From assembly GCF_016653355.1 (NCBI RefSeq), contig NZ_NHSK01000227.1, forward strand, positions 1 to 39,791: a stretch of 39,791 nucleotides of DNA, in the 5' to 3' direction. This document shows positions 1-8,889 of this stretch, piece by piece. Position 1 is the stretch's first letter; every line of letters begins with the position of its first letter. Both the position numbers and the translations under genes were made by a program. This DNA comes from Rhodoplanes elegans (GTDB taxonomy: Bacteria; Pseudomonadota; Alphaproteobacteria; Rhizobiales; Xanthobacteraceae). Under the pieces are notes generated by a model that saw nothing but the letters and a program-made list of their open reading frames with translations, was not told the origin of the DNA and made no database searches.

Positions 1-567
1 CAGGTGGCCGTGGCGCCGCCGCCCGAGCCGGAGCCCGTGAAGGAGCCGCCGCCGCCGGAGCCGACCCCGGTGATCGAGGAGGAGGCGCCCGAGACCATCG
101 CGGTGGTGCCGCCCGAGCCGCCCAAGCCGCAGCCCAAGCCCCCCGAGGTCAAGCCGGCGCCGAAGCCGAAGGCCAAGATCGAGACGAAGAAGACCGAGAC
201 GAAGAAGCGCGTCGCCAAGCGGACCCCGACCGCGACGGCGAGCGTCGCGTCGAGCGCGGCGAGCGGCCTCGGCCGCGGCCGCTCGGATCTCAACACCAAT
301 TACCGCGGCATCGTCGCGGCCCATCTCGCCCGTCACAAGCAGTTCCCCTCGGACGCGCGGGCGGCCGGTCACCAGGGCGCGACCAGCGTGAGCTTCTCGA
401 TCGACGGCTCCGGGCGCGTCACCTCGGTGCGGCTCGGCCGCTCGTCCGGGATCTCCAGCCTCGATCAGGAGACCACCGCGATGGTGCGTCGCGCCTCGCC
501 GTTCCCGGCGCCGCCGAACGGCCAGGGGATGAGCTTCTCCGTGCCGGTCAGCTTCTTCCTTCGTTGA
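1..567 (+). CDS. tonB: TonB-family energy transducer, 5' end outside the window
   Basis: TonB spans the periplasm and passes proton-motive energy from ExbB/ExbD to outer-membrane receptors. The frame is open from the first base, so the N-terminal membrane anchor lies upstream of the window; the GTG at position 4 is not a credible start. What is visible is a long Pro/Glu/Lys-rich spacer (about residues 1-75 of the visible part) and a C-terminal TonB domain (about 95-187) beginning YRGIVAAHLARHKQFP and ending SFSVPVSFFLR. The gene 62 bp downstream encodes a HmuQ-like haem oxygenase. In bradyrhizobia tonB and exbBD sit in the haem-uptake (hmu) locus, so this TonB probably serves haem import; that specificity is inference from context. 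Confidence 0.85.
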   Translation, partial: QVAVAPPPEPEPVKEPPPPEPTPVIEEEAPETIAVVPPEPPKPQPKPPEVKPAPKPKAKIETKKTETKKRVAKRTPTATASVASSAASGLGRGRSDLNTNYRGIVAAHLARHKQFPSDARAAGHQGATSVSFSIDGSGRVTSVRLGRSSGISSLDQETTAMVRRASPFPAPPNGQGMSFSVPVSFFLR

Positions 568-629
568 TCGCTTCCTTTTCCGGAGCGTTCAGGGTTCAAT
601 CCAGCCAACCGCCAGACAGGAGACCCCCG

Positions 630-965
630 ATGTACATCGCGATGAACCGCTTCAAGGTGAAGAAGGGCAGCGAGACCGCGTTCGAGACCGTGTGGACGAC
701 GCGCGAGACCTATCTCGACCGCATGCCGGGCTTCGTCGAGTTCCATCTGCTGAAAGGGCCAGAGGCCGAGGACCACACGCTCTACTCGTCGCACACCGTG
801 TGGGCCACGAAGGCGAACTTCGAGGCGTGGACGACCTCCGAGGAGTTTCGCAAGGCGCATGCCCGTGCCGACAATTCCGGCACCGGCCCGCTCTATCTCG
901 AGCATCCGAAGTTCGAGGGCTTCGAGGTGAAGCAGACGGTCCGCCCGCGCGCCGACGCGGCGTGA
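630..965 (+). CDS. hmuQ: IsdG/HmuQ-like haem-degrading monooxygenase (ABM fold)
   Basis: This 111-residue protein of the antibiotic-biosynthesis-monooxygenase fold probably opens the haem ring and releases iron in the cytoplasm. The three catalytic residues known from IsdG (Asn7, Trp67, His77) are matched by N6, W67 and H77, within MYIAMNRF and FEAWTTSEEFRKAH. The overall sequence resembles the HmuQ/HmuD haem oxygenases of Bradyrhizobium as I remember them. The ATG at 630 follows an AGGAGA ribosome-binding site (about 617-622); the frame opens upstream inside the tonB stop but no better start is present. Location just after tonB fits a haem-uptake operon. A generic ABM-domain enzyme is the alternative, but the conserved triad argues against that. 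Confidence 0.85.
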   Translation: MYIAMNRFKVKKGSETAFETVWTTRETYLDRMPGFVEFHLLKGPEAEDHTLYSSHTVWATKANFEAWTTSEEFRKAHARADNSGTGPLYLEHPKFEGFEVKQTVRPRADAA

Positions 966-1001
966 GCCTCCTTTTTCACCTGATGCGGTGCGGCGCTTCT
1001 T

Positions 1002-1149
1002 CCCTCTCCCCGCCGCGCGGGGAGAGGGTGGCTCGTCGCGAAGCGGCGAGTCGGGTGAGGGGGCGTCTCCGTATCCACGCGGCGCCCCCTCACCCGACAT
1101 CCGCACTGATCGCGCGAATGTCGACCTCTCCCCGCGCGGCGGGGAGAGG
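1002..1149. repeat. Intergenic mosaic repeat, copy A (RIME-like)
   Basis: A 148-bp element bounded by inverted CCCTCTCCCC / GGGGAGAGG ends, with inner palindromes (CGTCGCGAAGCGGCGA and GGGGGCGTC / GCGCCCCC). Two more copies are at 4030-4178 and 10081-10227. The layout resembles the rhizobial intergenic mosaic elements (RIME), built from two large palindromes. It fills the gap between the haem oxygenase and the convergent mutS and could act as a transcript end for both. It encodes no protein. Confidence 0.85.
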
Positions 1150-1155
1150 TGAAGA

Positions 1156-3945
1156 TCACCCTCTTGCCGCCTGCTTCAGCGCGTAGAGCGCCTCCAGGGC
1201 CTCGCGCGGCGACATGTCGTCGGGGTCGAGGTCGGCGAGGCGCTTCATCACGGCGTCGGCGTGCGGGTCGATCACCGGCTTCGGCGCCGCGACGCGCGGC
1301 GCGAACAGCGGCAGATCGTCGACGAGCTTTCGCGCCGGCGAGGTGCGGTCCTCCGCCTCCAGCACGCCGAGCACGTGCTTGGCGCGCTCGATGACGGCCG
1401 GCGGCAGGCCGGCGAGCTTGGCCACCTGGATGCCGTAGGAGCGGTCCGCTGCGCCGGCGACGACCTCGTGCAGGAACACGACGTCGCCGTGCCACTCCTT
1501 CACCCGCACCGTGATGTTGAACAGCCGGTCGAGCTTGTTGGCGAGCGCCGTCAGCTCGTGGAAGTGCGTGGCGAACAACGCGCGGCAGCGATTGCGATCG
1601 TGCAGGTGCTCGACCGCCGCCCAGGCGATCGAGAGGCCGTCATAGGTTGCGGTGCCGCGGCCGATCTCGTCCAGGATCACGAGCGAGCGCTCGCTCGCCT
1701 GGTTCAGGATTGCGGCCGTCTCCACCATCTCGACCATGAAGGTCGAGCGGCCGCGCGCGAGGTCGTCGGCGGCGCCGACGCGCGAGAACAGCCGGTCGAC
1801 GACGCCGATGCGGGCCCGCGTCGCCGGCACGAAGCTGCCGGCCTGCGCCAGCACGACGATCAGGGCGTTCTGGCGCAAGTATGTGGACTTGCCCGCCATG
1901 TTCGGGCCGGTGACGACGGCGATGCGGCCGCGACCCGTGTCCGCGACCGGCGAGAGATCACAGTCGTTGGCGACGAACGAACCGCCCTCGCTCGCGATCG
2001 CCTGCTCGACCACCGGATGGCGACCGCCCGCGATGCAGAAGCCGACGCCGTCGTCGACCTCGGGCCGCACGAAGCGGCCCTCGATCGCGACCGCGGCGAG
2101 CGCCGCGGCGACGTCGATCACAGCGAGCGCCTGCGCGGCGGCCTTCACGGCGTCGGCGGCGCCGATCACGGCGGCGGAGAGGCGCTCGAAGATGTCGAGC
2201 TCGAGGCCGAGCGCGCGGTCGGCCGCGCTGGCGATCTTCGCCTCGAGGGCGCCGAGCTCGGTCGACGTGAAACGCACCTGGCCGGCGAGCGTCTGGCGAT
2301 GGATGAAGGTGGCGTTGAGCGGCGGCGTCATCAGCCGCTCGGCGTTCTGCGCCGTCACCTCGACGAAATAACCGAGCACGTTGTTGTGCCGGATCTTCAA
2401 CGCCCGGATGCCGGTCTCGTCGGCGTAGCGAGCCTGGAGCGCGGCGATCACCCGACGTGATTCGTCGCGCAACGCGCGCGCCTCGTCGAGCGCCGGCTCG
2501 TAGCCCGAGCGCACGAAGCCGCCGTCGCGCTTCTGCAGCGGCAGCTCGTCGGCGAGCGCAGCCGACAACATGGCCGACAGCTGCGGATCGGGCGCGCGCA
2601 GATCGCGCGCCGCCGACGTGATCTCCTCCGGCAGCCCGTCGACCGAGAGGCGCGCTGCGAGATCGGCGGCGGCTGCGAGACCGTCGCGGATGGCGGCGAG
2701 GTCGCGCGGGCCGCCGCGCGCCAGCACGATGCGGGCGAGCGAGCGGGCGAGATCCGGCGCCGCCGCGAGCTTTTCTCGCACGATCCCGCGGAGGATGGAT
2801 TCTCGGGTGAAGAGCTCCACCGCGTCGAGCCGGCGCGCGATCGCGGCCGGATCGGTCAAGGGTGCTGCGATGCGCTGCGCCAGCAGCCGCGAGCCCGCCG
2901 CCGTGACGGTGCGGTCGATCGCGGCGACCAGCGAGCCGCGCCGCTCGCCGCCGAGCGTCTTCATCAGCTCGAGATTGGCGCGGGTCGCGGCGTCGATCGA
3001 CAGCGTCGCGCCGAGCGCCTCGCGCGACGGCGGCGACAGCGGCGGCCGCTTGCCGAGCTGGGTGCGCTCCACATAGGTGACGCAGGCCGCCGCGGCGGTC
3101 AGCTCCAGCCGCGAGAAGGTGCCGAAGGCGTCGGAGGTGGCGACGGCGAAATACGACGTGAGTCGCCGCTCGGCGCTCGCCCCGTCGAACACGTCGCGGC
3201 CGAGCGGCGTCACGGCCGGCAGCGACCGCAGGAACGGCGCGACCTCGGGGTCCTCCCAGAGCGCGTCCGAGACGATCACCTCGCCGGGCTCGACGCGGGC
3301 GATCTCCGACGCCAGCCGCACGCGGTCGCATTCGGTGAGGCGGAACTCGCCCGTCGAGATGTCGAGGCAGGCGAGCGCGAAGCGCACGTCGTCCGATCCC
3401 GACGAGGGCTTGCCGCGCACGATCGCGGCGAGGAAGTTGTTGCGGCGAGAATCGAGAAGCGAGTCCTCGGTCAGCGTGCCGGGCGTGACGAGGCGCACCA
3501 CATCGCGCCGCACGACGGACTTGCCGCCGCGCTTCTTCGCCTCGGCCGGGTCCTCCATCTGCTCGCACACGGCGACCCGGTGGCCGAGCGCGATGAGGCG
3601 ATGCAGATACTCGTCGGCGCGCTCGATCGGCACGCCGCACATCGGGATGTCGGCGCCCTGATGCTTGCCGCGCTTGGTCAGCACGATGCCGAGCGCTCGG
3701 CTCGCCGTCTCGGCGTCGGAGAAGAACATCTCGTAGAAGTCGCCCATCCGGTAGAACAGCAGGCAGTCCGGATTGGCGGCCTTGATCTCGATGTACTGCT
3801 CCATCATCGGCGTGACGCGGGTGTCGGCGGCACGCGTATCTGGAGCGCGCGTCTCGGCGCGCGGCGCCTGCGCGTCGCCGATGCGCGCCTCGGCGGCACG
3901 CGGATCGTCGGTCTCGTCGGGAGCGGGCTTGTTCACGGCATCCAT
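1156..3945 (-). CDS. mutS: DNA mismatch repair protein MutS
   Basis: MutS finds base mismatches and small loops and starts methyl-independent mismatch repair. The 929-residue protein has the mismatch-reading Phe-x-Glu (F70, E72 in GDFYEMFF), the Walker A loop GPNMAGKST near residues 677-685, a Walker B region [16 protein letters not shown] near 755, and a C-terminal helical tail ([17 protein letters not shown]) used for dimer/tetramer contacts. Residues 1-46 are a low-complexity Ala/Arg/Asp extension before [13 protein letters not shown]; alphaproteobacterial MutS proteins often have such an extension, so I keep ATG 3945, though ATG 3807 is possible. No clear ribosome-binding site was seen. 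It is a single-gene unit flanked by repeat copies A and B. Confidence 0.97.
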   Translation of the reverse strand: MDAVNKPAPDETDDPRAAEARIGDAQAPRAETRAPDTRAADTRVTPMMEQYIEIKAANPDCLLFYRMGDFYEMFFSDAETASRALGIVLTKRGKHQGADIPMCGVPIERADEYLHRLIALGHRVAVCEQMEDPAEAKKRGGKSVVRRDVVRLVTPGTLTEDSLLDSRRNNFLAAIVRGKPSSGSDDVRFALACLDISTGEFRLTECDRVRLASEIARVEPGEVIVSDALWEDPEVAPFLRSLPAVTPLGRDVFDGASAERRLTSYFAVATSDAFGTFSRLELTAAAACVTYVERTQLGKRPPLSPPSREALGATLSIDAATRANLELMKTLGGERRGSLVAAIDRTVTAAGSRLLAQRIAAPLTDPAAIARRLDAVELFTRESILRGIVREKLAAAPDLARSLARIVLARGGPRDLAAIRDGLAAAADLAARLSVDGLPEEITSAARDLRAPDPQLSAMLSAALADELPLQKRDGGFVRSGYEPALDEARALRDESRRVIAALQARYADETGIRALKIRHNNVLGYFVEVTAQNAERLMTPPLNATFIHRQTLAGQVRFTSTELGALEAKIASAADRALGLELDIFERLSAAVIGAADAVKAAAQALAVIDVAAALAAVAIEGRFVRPEVDDGVGFCIAGGRHPVVEQAIASEGGSFVANDCDLSPVADTGRGRIAVVTGPNMAGKSTYLRQNALIVVLAQAGSFVPATRARIGVVDRLFSRVGAADDLARGRSTFMVEMVETAAILNQASERSLVILDEIGRGTATYDGLSIAWAAVEHLHDRNRCRALFATHFHELTALANKLDRLFNITVRVKEWHGDVVFLHEVVAGAADRSYGIQVAKLAGLPPAVIERAKHVLGVLEAEDRTSPARKLVDDLPLFAPRVAAPKPVIDPHADAVMKRLADLDPDDMSPREALEALYALKQAARG

Positions 3946-4029
3946 GGCGGCCGCACGCTAGCAGAAGCGCCGCCGGGATTCTAACCGCTGGCACGCTGGA
4001 CTTGTGGAGAGTTCGCGCGGCGCTTGCGC

Positions 4030-4178
4030 CCCTTCTCCCCGTGCGCGGGGAGAAGGTGGCTCGCCGCGTAGCGGCGAGACGGATGAGGGGGCGCTGCGTG
4101 GATACGGAAACGCCCCCTCACCCGGATTTCCCGCGCGAGCGCGTGAAATCCGACCTCTCCCCGCACGGCGAGGAGAGG
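4030..4178. repeat. Intergenic mosaic repeat, copy B
   Basis: Second copy of the element at 1002-1149, more diverged. The ends read CCTTCTCCCC and GAGGAGAGG, the inner palindrome is CTCGCCGCGTAGCGGCGAG, and the CCCCCTCACCCGGAT block is kept. It lies between the amidohydrolase stop (4199) and the mutS start (3945). The rest of that 253-bp gap holds nothing else I can identify. Confidence 0.85.
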
Positions 4179-4198
4179 TTGTCGCCGGCGCCGCGGCT

Positions 4199-5218
4199 TT
4201 ACTTCACCAACGTCTTGCCCGTGATGCGCTGGATGTTGCCGAAATAGATCAGGTCCAGGGTCTCTTTCGGGAGATCGAGCGAGTCGAGGATGGCCTGGGT
4301 GTCGCGGATGAAGCCCGGGCCCTTCTCGGGGTCGAACGGGCAGTCGGTGGCGAACAGGATGTTCTCTTTCGGGTAGAAGGCGAGGCCGGCCTGGGTGCCG
4401 ATCTTCGACGAGAACACGGCCGTGTCGGGGTAGAAGCTCTCACGGAAATAATCGAGCGGGCGCTTCATCAGCGACGCCTTGAGGCTCGCATAGTCGGCGT
4501 CCGACGTGCGGGTGCCGATCAGATCCCAGCCCGGCCCGATGCGGCCCTCCAGCATCGGCACAATACCGCCGAAATGGTGGACGATCGGCTTCAGGCGCGG
4601 GTGGCGGTCGAGCACCTTCGAGAAGACGAGCCGCGCCATCATGGCGGCGGTCTCGTAGGACCAGCCGAACGTCCACCAGATCTCGTAGAGCGACTTGTTC
4701 TCGGTCTGGTAGTCCGGGAAGTCGGCGCGCCGCGCCGGGTGGATCCACACCGGCTTGTCGAGCTGTTCCACCGCGTCCCAGAACGGCTCGAACTCGGGGA
4801 GATCGATCGGCTTGCCCTGGACGTTGGTGTAAATCTGGACGCCGCAGGCATCGAGGTCCTTGATGGCGCGCCGCGCCTCGCGGACCGCGCCCTCGACATT
4901 CGCGAGCGACACCTGGGCGACGAAACCGGGAAAGCGGTCGCGGTGACGCGAGACGATGTCGAAAAGCCCGTCGTTGATGATCCGGCAGAACTCCTCGGTC
5001 TTCTCGGGCCCGACCACGTCCTCCATGGGCGGGCTCGAATAGGCGATGATCTGCGCATAGTCCGGAAACGCGTCGAGCATTTTCAGGCGGGCATCGAGGT
5101 CGCAGATGCAGGGGATGCCGCGCATGCGCTTGCCGATGCCCTGCTGGCCGGCGCCGAGTCGGTCCATGGCGGCGAGAATGCCGGCCGGGATGAAATGCGT
5201 GTAGGCGTCGATGCGCAT
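4199..5218 (-). CDS. Amidohydrolase-2 (ACMSD-like) family metal-dependent hydrolase/decarboxylase
   Basis: A 339-residue TIM-barrel protein of the ACMSD-like amidohydrolase family, whose members decarboxylate or hydrolyse aromatic-pathway intermediates. Candidate metal and catalytic residues are H8, H160 (VWIHPARR), H214/H215 (IVHHFGG) and D292 (FATDCPFDPE). The usual N-terminal His-x-His reads Y6-T-H8, so the first metal ligand is replaced; related proteins with IDAFCH in this place exist, so this may be a subfamily trait. I chose ATG 5218 because MRIDAYTHF begins the fold directly; the frame extends 47 residues upstream without similarity to the family. It is divergent from the pca-like genes, which suggests a role in aromatic breakdown. 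The substrate is unknown. Confidence 0.8.
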   Translation of the reverse strand: MRIDAYTHFIPAGILAAMDRLGAGQQGIGKRMRGIPCICDLDARLKMLDAFPDYAQIIAYSSPPMEDVVGPEKTEEFCRIINDGLFDIVSRHRDRFPGFVAQVSLANVEGAVREARRAIKDLDACGVQIYTNVQGKPIDLPEFEPFWDAVEQLDKPVWIHPARRADFPDYQTENKSLYEIWWTFGWSYETAAMMARLVFSKVLDRHPRLKPIVHHFGGIVPMLEGRIGPGWDLIGTRTSDADYASLKASLMKRPLDYFRESFYPDTAVFSSKIGTQAGLAFYPKENILFATDCPFDPEKGPGFIRDTQAILDSLDLPKETLDLIYFGNIQRITGKTLVK

Positions 5219-5532
5219 CGGGGGCGGGATCCAGGTTCGGGCGTGTCGGCGGGCCGGGTGGGGTGCCCGACCATGGCAGGACACGATGCCGCGGGCCAGC
5301 CCCGAGCCCTGCACGGGCCACATGCGGGCCTCCCGGCCGAGCCGAGATTTTTCAACCATCCGAAAGGCTTCGGATGCCGAAACCGGCGCGCCGGCCGACC
5401 TGCGTCCGGAAGCTGTCGCGTCGAGGCGTTTGACGGCGAGGCGGCGACGGGCCTTAGATGCCGTCTCGCCTTTCAGAAGCCGTTTGTCTCGATCCCATTT
5501 CTCCCGGGGCCGCGCCCCTGTCCGAGGTCATG
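5219..5532. promoter_or_regulatory. Divergent control region with a perfect hairpin at 5357-5376
   Basis: This 314-bp gap separates the minus-strand amidohydrolase from the plus-strand CoA-transferase, so both promoters should lie here. The clearest element is an inverted repeat with 8-bp arms, CATCCGAA (5357-5364) and TTCGGATG (5369-5376), around AGGC. No T-run follows on either strand, so an operator is more likely than a terminator. I could not assign convincing -35/-10 boxes. Confidence 0.4.
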
Positions 5533-6384
5533 ATGGCCGAGCTCATGTCGCTGCACGACGCGATCGCGTCCGCCGTCCACGACGGCGACACGGTCGCGAT
5601 CGAGGGCTTCACCCATCTGATCCCGCACGCCGCCGCGCACGAGGTGATCCGCCAGCGCCGGCGCGATCTCACCTTGGTGCGGATGACGCCCGACATCGTC
5701 TACGATCAGATGATCGGCATGGGCTGCGCGCGGAAGCTGGTGTTCTCGTGGGGCGGCAATCCCGGCGTCGGCTCGCTGCACCGCTTCCGCGACGCGATCG
5801 AGCGCGGCTGGCCGCATCGCATCGACCTCGAGGAGCACGCTCACGCCGCGATGGCCAACGCCTATGCGGCCGGCGCCGCCAACCTGCCCTTCGCGGTGTT
5901 CCGCGGCTATCTCGGCGTCGATCTGCCGAAGGTCAATCCGAACATCCGCCGCGTCACCTGCCCGTTCACCGGCGAGAAGCTCGCCGCCGTGCCGGCGCTG
6001 CGCCCCGATGTCGCGATCGTCCACGCCCTGAAGGCCGACCGCGCCGGCAACGTGCTGATCGAGGGGATCCTCGGCGTGCAGAAGGAGGCCGTGCTGGCGG
6101 CCAAGCGCGCCGTCGTCACCGTGGAGGAGATCGTCGACGATCTCGGGGAGCGAAGCCCCAATGCCGTGATCCTGCCGGGCTGGACCGTCACAGCGATCGC
6201 CGCGGTGCCGGGCGGAGCCTATCCGTCCTACGCGCACGGCTACTATCCGCGCGACAACGCCTTCTATCTCGGCTGGGACAAGATCGCCCGCGACCGCGAC
6301 GCCTTCATGGCCTGGGTGAAGGCCAACGTGTTGGAGCAGGGGCCGGAGGCTTTCGCCCGACACCGCGCCCGGCTGGCCGCGTGA
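5533..6384 (+). CDS. pcaI: CoA-transferase subunit A, probable 3-oxoadipate CoA-transferase alpha
   Basis: Alpha subunit of a family I CoA-transferase, 283 residues from the chosen start. Together with the next gene it would move CoA from succinyl-CoA to an acid; beside pcaHG the natural substrate is 3-oxoadipate. Visible marks are DGDTVAIEGFTHLIP near the N-terminus, the FSWGGNPGVGSLHR loop and CPFTGEKLAAVPALRPDVAI. It is longer than classical PcaI (about 230 residues) and closer to the glutaconate-CoA-transferase (GctA) type. Among ATGs at 5530, 5533 and 5545, a GAGG at 5524-5527 sits 5 bases before 5533. A glutaconate-type or other CoA-transferase/hydrolase is the alternative; the gene symbol rests on context. 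Confidence 0.75.
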   Translation: MAELMSLHDAIASAVHDGDTVAIEGFTHLIPHAAAHEVIRQRRRDLTLVRMTPDIVYDQMIGMGCARKLVFSWGGNPGVGSLHRFRDAIERGWPHRIDLEEHAHAAMANAYAAGAANLPFAVFRGYLGVDLPKVNPNIRRVTCPFTGEKLAAVPALRPDVAIVHALKADRAGNVLIEGILGVQKEAVLAAKRAVVTVEEIVDDLGERSPNAVILPGWTVTAIAAVPGGAYPSYAHGYYPRDNAFYLGWDKIARDRDAFMAWVKANVLEQGPEAFARHRARLAA

Positions 6385-6391
6385 GGACGCC

Positions 6392-7165
6392 ATGACGCTC
6401 GCCTGGACCGCCACCGAGATGATGACCGTCGTGTCGGCGCGCGCACTCTCGTCGTCCGACGTCTGCTTCGTCGGCATCGGGCTGCCGTCGGCGGCCTGCA
6501 ATCTCGCCCGCCTGACGCATGCGCCCGGCATCACGCTGATCTACGAGTCCGGCACCATCGCGACGCGGCCGAGCGTGCTGCCGCTCTCGATCGGCGACGG
6601 CGAGCTGTGCGACACGGCGCTGACGACCGTCTCGGTGCCGGAGATGTTCCGCTACTGGCTGCAGGGCGGGCGCATCACGGTCGGCTTTCTGCCCGGCGCC
6701 CAGATCGACCGCTTCGCCAATCTCAACACCACGGTGATCGGTCCCTACGACCGGCCGGCGACGCGGCTGCCGGGCAGCGGCGGCGCGCCCGAGATCATGA
6801 CGCATTGCGGCGAGATCTTCGTCACCATGAAGCAGAGCCGGCGCAGCTTCGTGGACAAGCTCGACTTCGTCACCACGTTCGGCCACGGCGAGGGCGGCGA
6901 CCACCGCGCCCGCCTCGGCATCCGCACCAAGGGGCCGACCCGGCTGATCACCGACTTGTGCATCTTCGCGCCCGACCCGGAGACCAAGGAGATGGTCGTC
7001 ACGTCCATCCATCCTGGCGCGACCCGCGACGAGATCCGCGCCGCGACCGGCTGGCCGGTGCGCTTCGCCGAGACGGTCGCCGAGACGGCGATGCCGACCG
7101 AGGCCGAGCTGGAGGTGCTGCGCGACCTGCACGCCCGCACGCGCCGCGCCCACGGGGCGGCCTGA
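6392..7165 (+). CDS. pcaJ: CoA-transferase subunit B, probable 3-oxoadipate CoA-transferase beta
   Basis: Beta subunit (257 residues) that pairs with the gene 7 bp upstream. In this enzyme family the beta subunit carries the glutamate that forms the covalent CoA thioester; E52 in the motif LIYESGTIAT fits that role. Other family marks are VGIGLPSAACNLA and GGRITVGFLPGAQIDRF. TGAGGA at 6382-6387, overlapping the end of the upstream gene, gives a good ribosome-binding site 5 bases before the ATG, so the two subunits are translated together. The 202-bp gap before pcaH suggests a separate promoter for the dioxygenase. The exact acid substrate is inferred from neighbours, not seen in the sequence. 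Confidence 0.75.
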   Translation: MTLAWTATEMMTVVSARALSSSDVCFVGIGLPSAACNLARLTHAPGITLIYESGTIATRPSVLPLSIGDGELCDTALTTVSVPEMFRYWLQGGRITVGFLPGAQIDRFANLNTTVIGPYDRPATRLPGSGGAPEIMTHCGEIFVTMKQSRRSFVDKLDFVTTFGHGEGGDHRARLGIRTKGPTRLITDLCIFAPDPETKEMVVTSIHPGATRDEIRAATGWPVRFAETVAETAMPTEAELEVLRDLHARTRRAHGAA

Positions 7166-7289
7166 GCGGCGATCGCGCCGGTTCGCCGCGCGGTCCTCCG
7201 CTGCGGCGGCTCGGTCCGAGCCGGTGGGAGGCTCTCGAAGTGGGTGGGCGATAACCGAACGCGACGTCCAAAATCGGACCAATCTGCGC

Positions 7290-7318
7290 TTGCATTCGCG
7301 GTCTCGGCGAGGTGAAAT
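7290..7318 (+). promoter_or_regulatory. Weak candidate promoter for pcaHG
   Basis: TTGCAT (7290-7295) and TGAAAT (7313-7318) are 17 bases apart, 50 bases before the pcaH ATG. Matches to the sigma-70 consensus are modest (3/6 and 4/6). Just upstream are a small inverted repeat, GTCC-N6-GGAC (7266-7279), and an ATAACC (7251-7256) that equals half of the known rhizobial PcaQ site; the second half-site is not found. These suggest, without proving, regulated transcription starting in this gap. Confidence 0.3.
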
Positions 7319-7367
7319 ACGAAAAAACACGCTCATCGAAGCGAAACAGCAGGAAGCGCCCAGGGCC

Positions 7368-8066
7368 ATGACCTTCTTTTTTCCCACCCAGAGTCTGTCC
7401 GCATTTCCGCCGCGGTTGTCGCCGGGCTACAAGAGCACGCCCAAGCGGTCCCCGACCAAGCCGCTGATCCTGATGAAGCACACGCTGAGCGAGCTGACCG
7501 GCCCGGTCTACGGGCAGGACGCCGTGCAGCCGGGTGACGACGACCTCACCCGTCAGCACGCCGGCGAGCCGCTCGGCGAGCGCATCATCGTGCACGGCCG
7601 CGTGCTCGACGAGGACGGCCGGCCGGTGCGCAACGCGCTGGTCGAGATCTGGCAGGCCAATGCCTGCGGCCGCTACATCCACGTCGTCGACCAGCACCCG
7701 GCGCCGCTCGATCCGAATTTCACCGGCGCCGGCCGGTGCAAGACCGACGAGAACGGGCACTACAAGTTCGTCACCGTGAAGCCCGGCGCGTACCCGTGGG
7801 GCAATCACCCGAACGCCTGGCGCCCGGCCCACATCCACTTCTCGATGTTCGGGCACTCCTTCGTGTCGCGGCTCGTCACCCAGATGTACTTCCCGGGCGA
7901 TCCGCTGCTGCCGTTCGATCCGATCTTCAACTCGGTGACCGAGGAGGCGGCGCGCAACCGCATGATCTCGGCCTTCGATCTGGAGAGCACGGTGCCGGAA
8001 TGGGCACTCGCCTACCGGTTCGACATCGTGCTGCGCGGCCGCAACCAGACCCCGATGGAGAGCTGA
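7368..8066 (+). CDS. pcaH: Protocatechuate 3,4-dioxygenase beta subunit
   Basis: Iron-bearing subunit of the intradiol dioxygenase that opens protocatechuate to 3-carboxy-cis,cis-muconate. From ATG 7368 the protein has 232 residues, the normal PcaH length. The four Fe(III) ligands known from the Pseudomonas enzyme are present: Y103 (GRYIH), Y142 (GAYPW), H155 and H157 (RPAHIHFS), with the conserved R152. The frame runs 48 codons further upstream, but that part has no similarity to the family and would span the probable promoter; an AGGAAG at 7351-7356 precedes the chosen start. One base separates its stop from pcaG, so both subunits are made from one message. Confidence 0.95.
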   Translation: MTFFFPTQSLSAFPPRLSPGYKSTPKRSPTKPLILMKHTLSELTGPVYGQDAVQPGDDDLTRQHAGEPLGERIIVHGRVLDEDGRPVRNALVEIWQANACGRYIHVVDQHPAPLDPNFTGAGRCKTDENGHYKFVTVKPGAYPWGNHPNAWRPAHIHFSMFGHSFVSRLVTQMYFPGDPLLPFDPIFNSVTEEAARNRMISAFDLESTVPEWALAYRFDIVLRGRNQTPMES

Positions 8067-8067
8067 G

Positions 8068-8658
8068 ATGACGCTCGGCATCACGCCGTCCCAGACCGTC
8101 GGCCCGTACTTCGCCTACGGCCTCACGCCGAACGGCAAGTACGACTGGAAGGACACCTTCGGCAACAACCTGATCACGTCGGACGCGGCCGGCGAGCGCA
8201 TCCGCATCGAGGGGCGCATCTACGACGGCGACGGCGCGCCGATCACCGACTCGATGCTTGAGATCTGGCAGGCCGACGCGCAGGGCCGCTACGCCAGCCC
8301 GGCCGATCCGCGGCCGCGCAACTCGACCTTCCAGGGTTTCGGGCGCACCGGCACGGACGCCGAAGGGCGCTTCGTGTTCGAGACGATCAAGCCCGGCCCG
8401 GTGCCGGGGCCCGACGACACGACCCAGGCGCCGCACATCCTGGTCGCCGTCTACGGACGCGGCATGTTGCGCCAGAGCTACACGCGCATCTACTTCGCCG
8501 ACGAGGCCGGCAACGCCGCCGATCCGATCCTGGCCCTGGTGCCGGCGGAGCGGCGCGGCACCCTGATCGCGGCGAGGTCGGAGCAGAACGGCCACACGGT
8601 CTACACCTTCGACATCCGCCTGCAGGGCGACGCCGAGACGGTGTTCTTCGAGATTTGA
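8068..8658 (+). CDS. pcaG: Protocatechuate 3,4-dioxygenase alpha subunit
   Basis: Structural partner of PcaH in the alpha-beta dioxygenase; the alpha subunit keeps the intradiol fold but lacks the iron ligands. The 196 residues start MTLGITPSQTVGPYFAYGL, a typical PcaG opening, with the shared core MLEIWQADAQGRYASP and TFQGFGRTGTDAEGRF. In the place of the PcaH His-x-His the sequence reads APHILVAVYGRG, as expected for alpha. The ATG follows the pcaH stop with a single base between them. The next ring-cleavage steps (pcaB, pcaC, pcaD) are not in this window, so the rest of the pathway must be encoded elsewhere. Confidence 0.95.
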   Translation: MTLGITPSQTVGPYFAYGLTPNGKYDWKDTFGNNLITSDAAGERIRIEGRIYDGDGAPITDSMLEIWQADAQGRYASPADPRPRNSTFQGFGRTGTDAEGRFVFETIKPGPVPGPDDTTQAPHILVAVYGRGMLRQSYTRIYFADEAGNAADPILALVPAERRGTLIAARSEQNGHTVYTFDIRLQGDAETVFFEI

Positions 8659-8711
8659 GAAACCGAACGACGGGGCGCCTCTGCACCGCATGCGGAGGCG
8701 TTGTAGCCCTG

Positions 8712-8834
8712 GTCGTTCCGGGGCGCGGGCCGTCAGGTCCGCGAGCCCGGACTCCATAGCCCCGGTGTCGGTGGCTCACGGAATACAGGAGATATGGGTC
8801 CCGGGCTCGACCCTTCGGGCCGCCCCGGGACGAC
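8712..8834. repeat. Second intergenic repeat family, copy 1
   Basis: A 123-bp palindromic element beginning GTCGTTCCGGGGCGCGGG and ending GCCCCGGGACGAC. Other copies are 13711-13813 and 31354-31474; copies 1 and 3 share an internal GGTGGCTCACGGAATACAGG. It follows pcaG and precedes the ABC binding protein, so it may reduce read-through between them. Confidence 0.85.
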
Positions 8835-8889
8835 GAACTGCAAACAACGACGACAACGACAACAAACAACGAACCACAGGGAGAGAGAC

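Noticed and set aside
7251-7256. PcaQ-type operator before pcaH
   Set aside because: Only the ATAACC half is present; the expected second half (GGTTA-) at the known spacing is missing.
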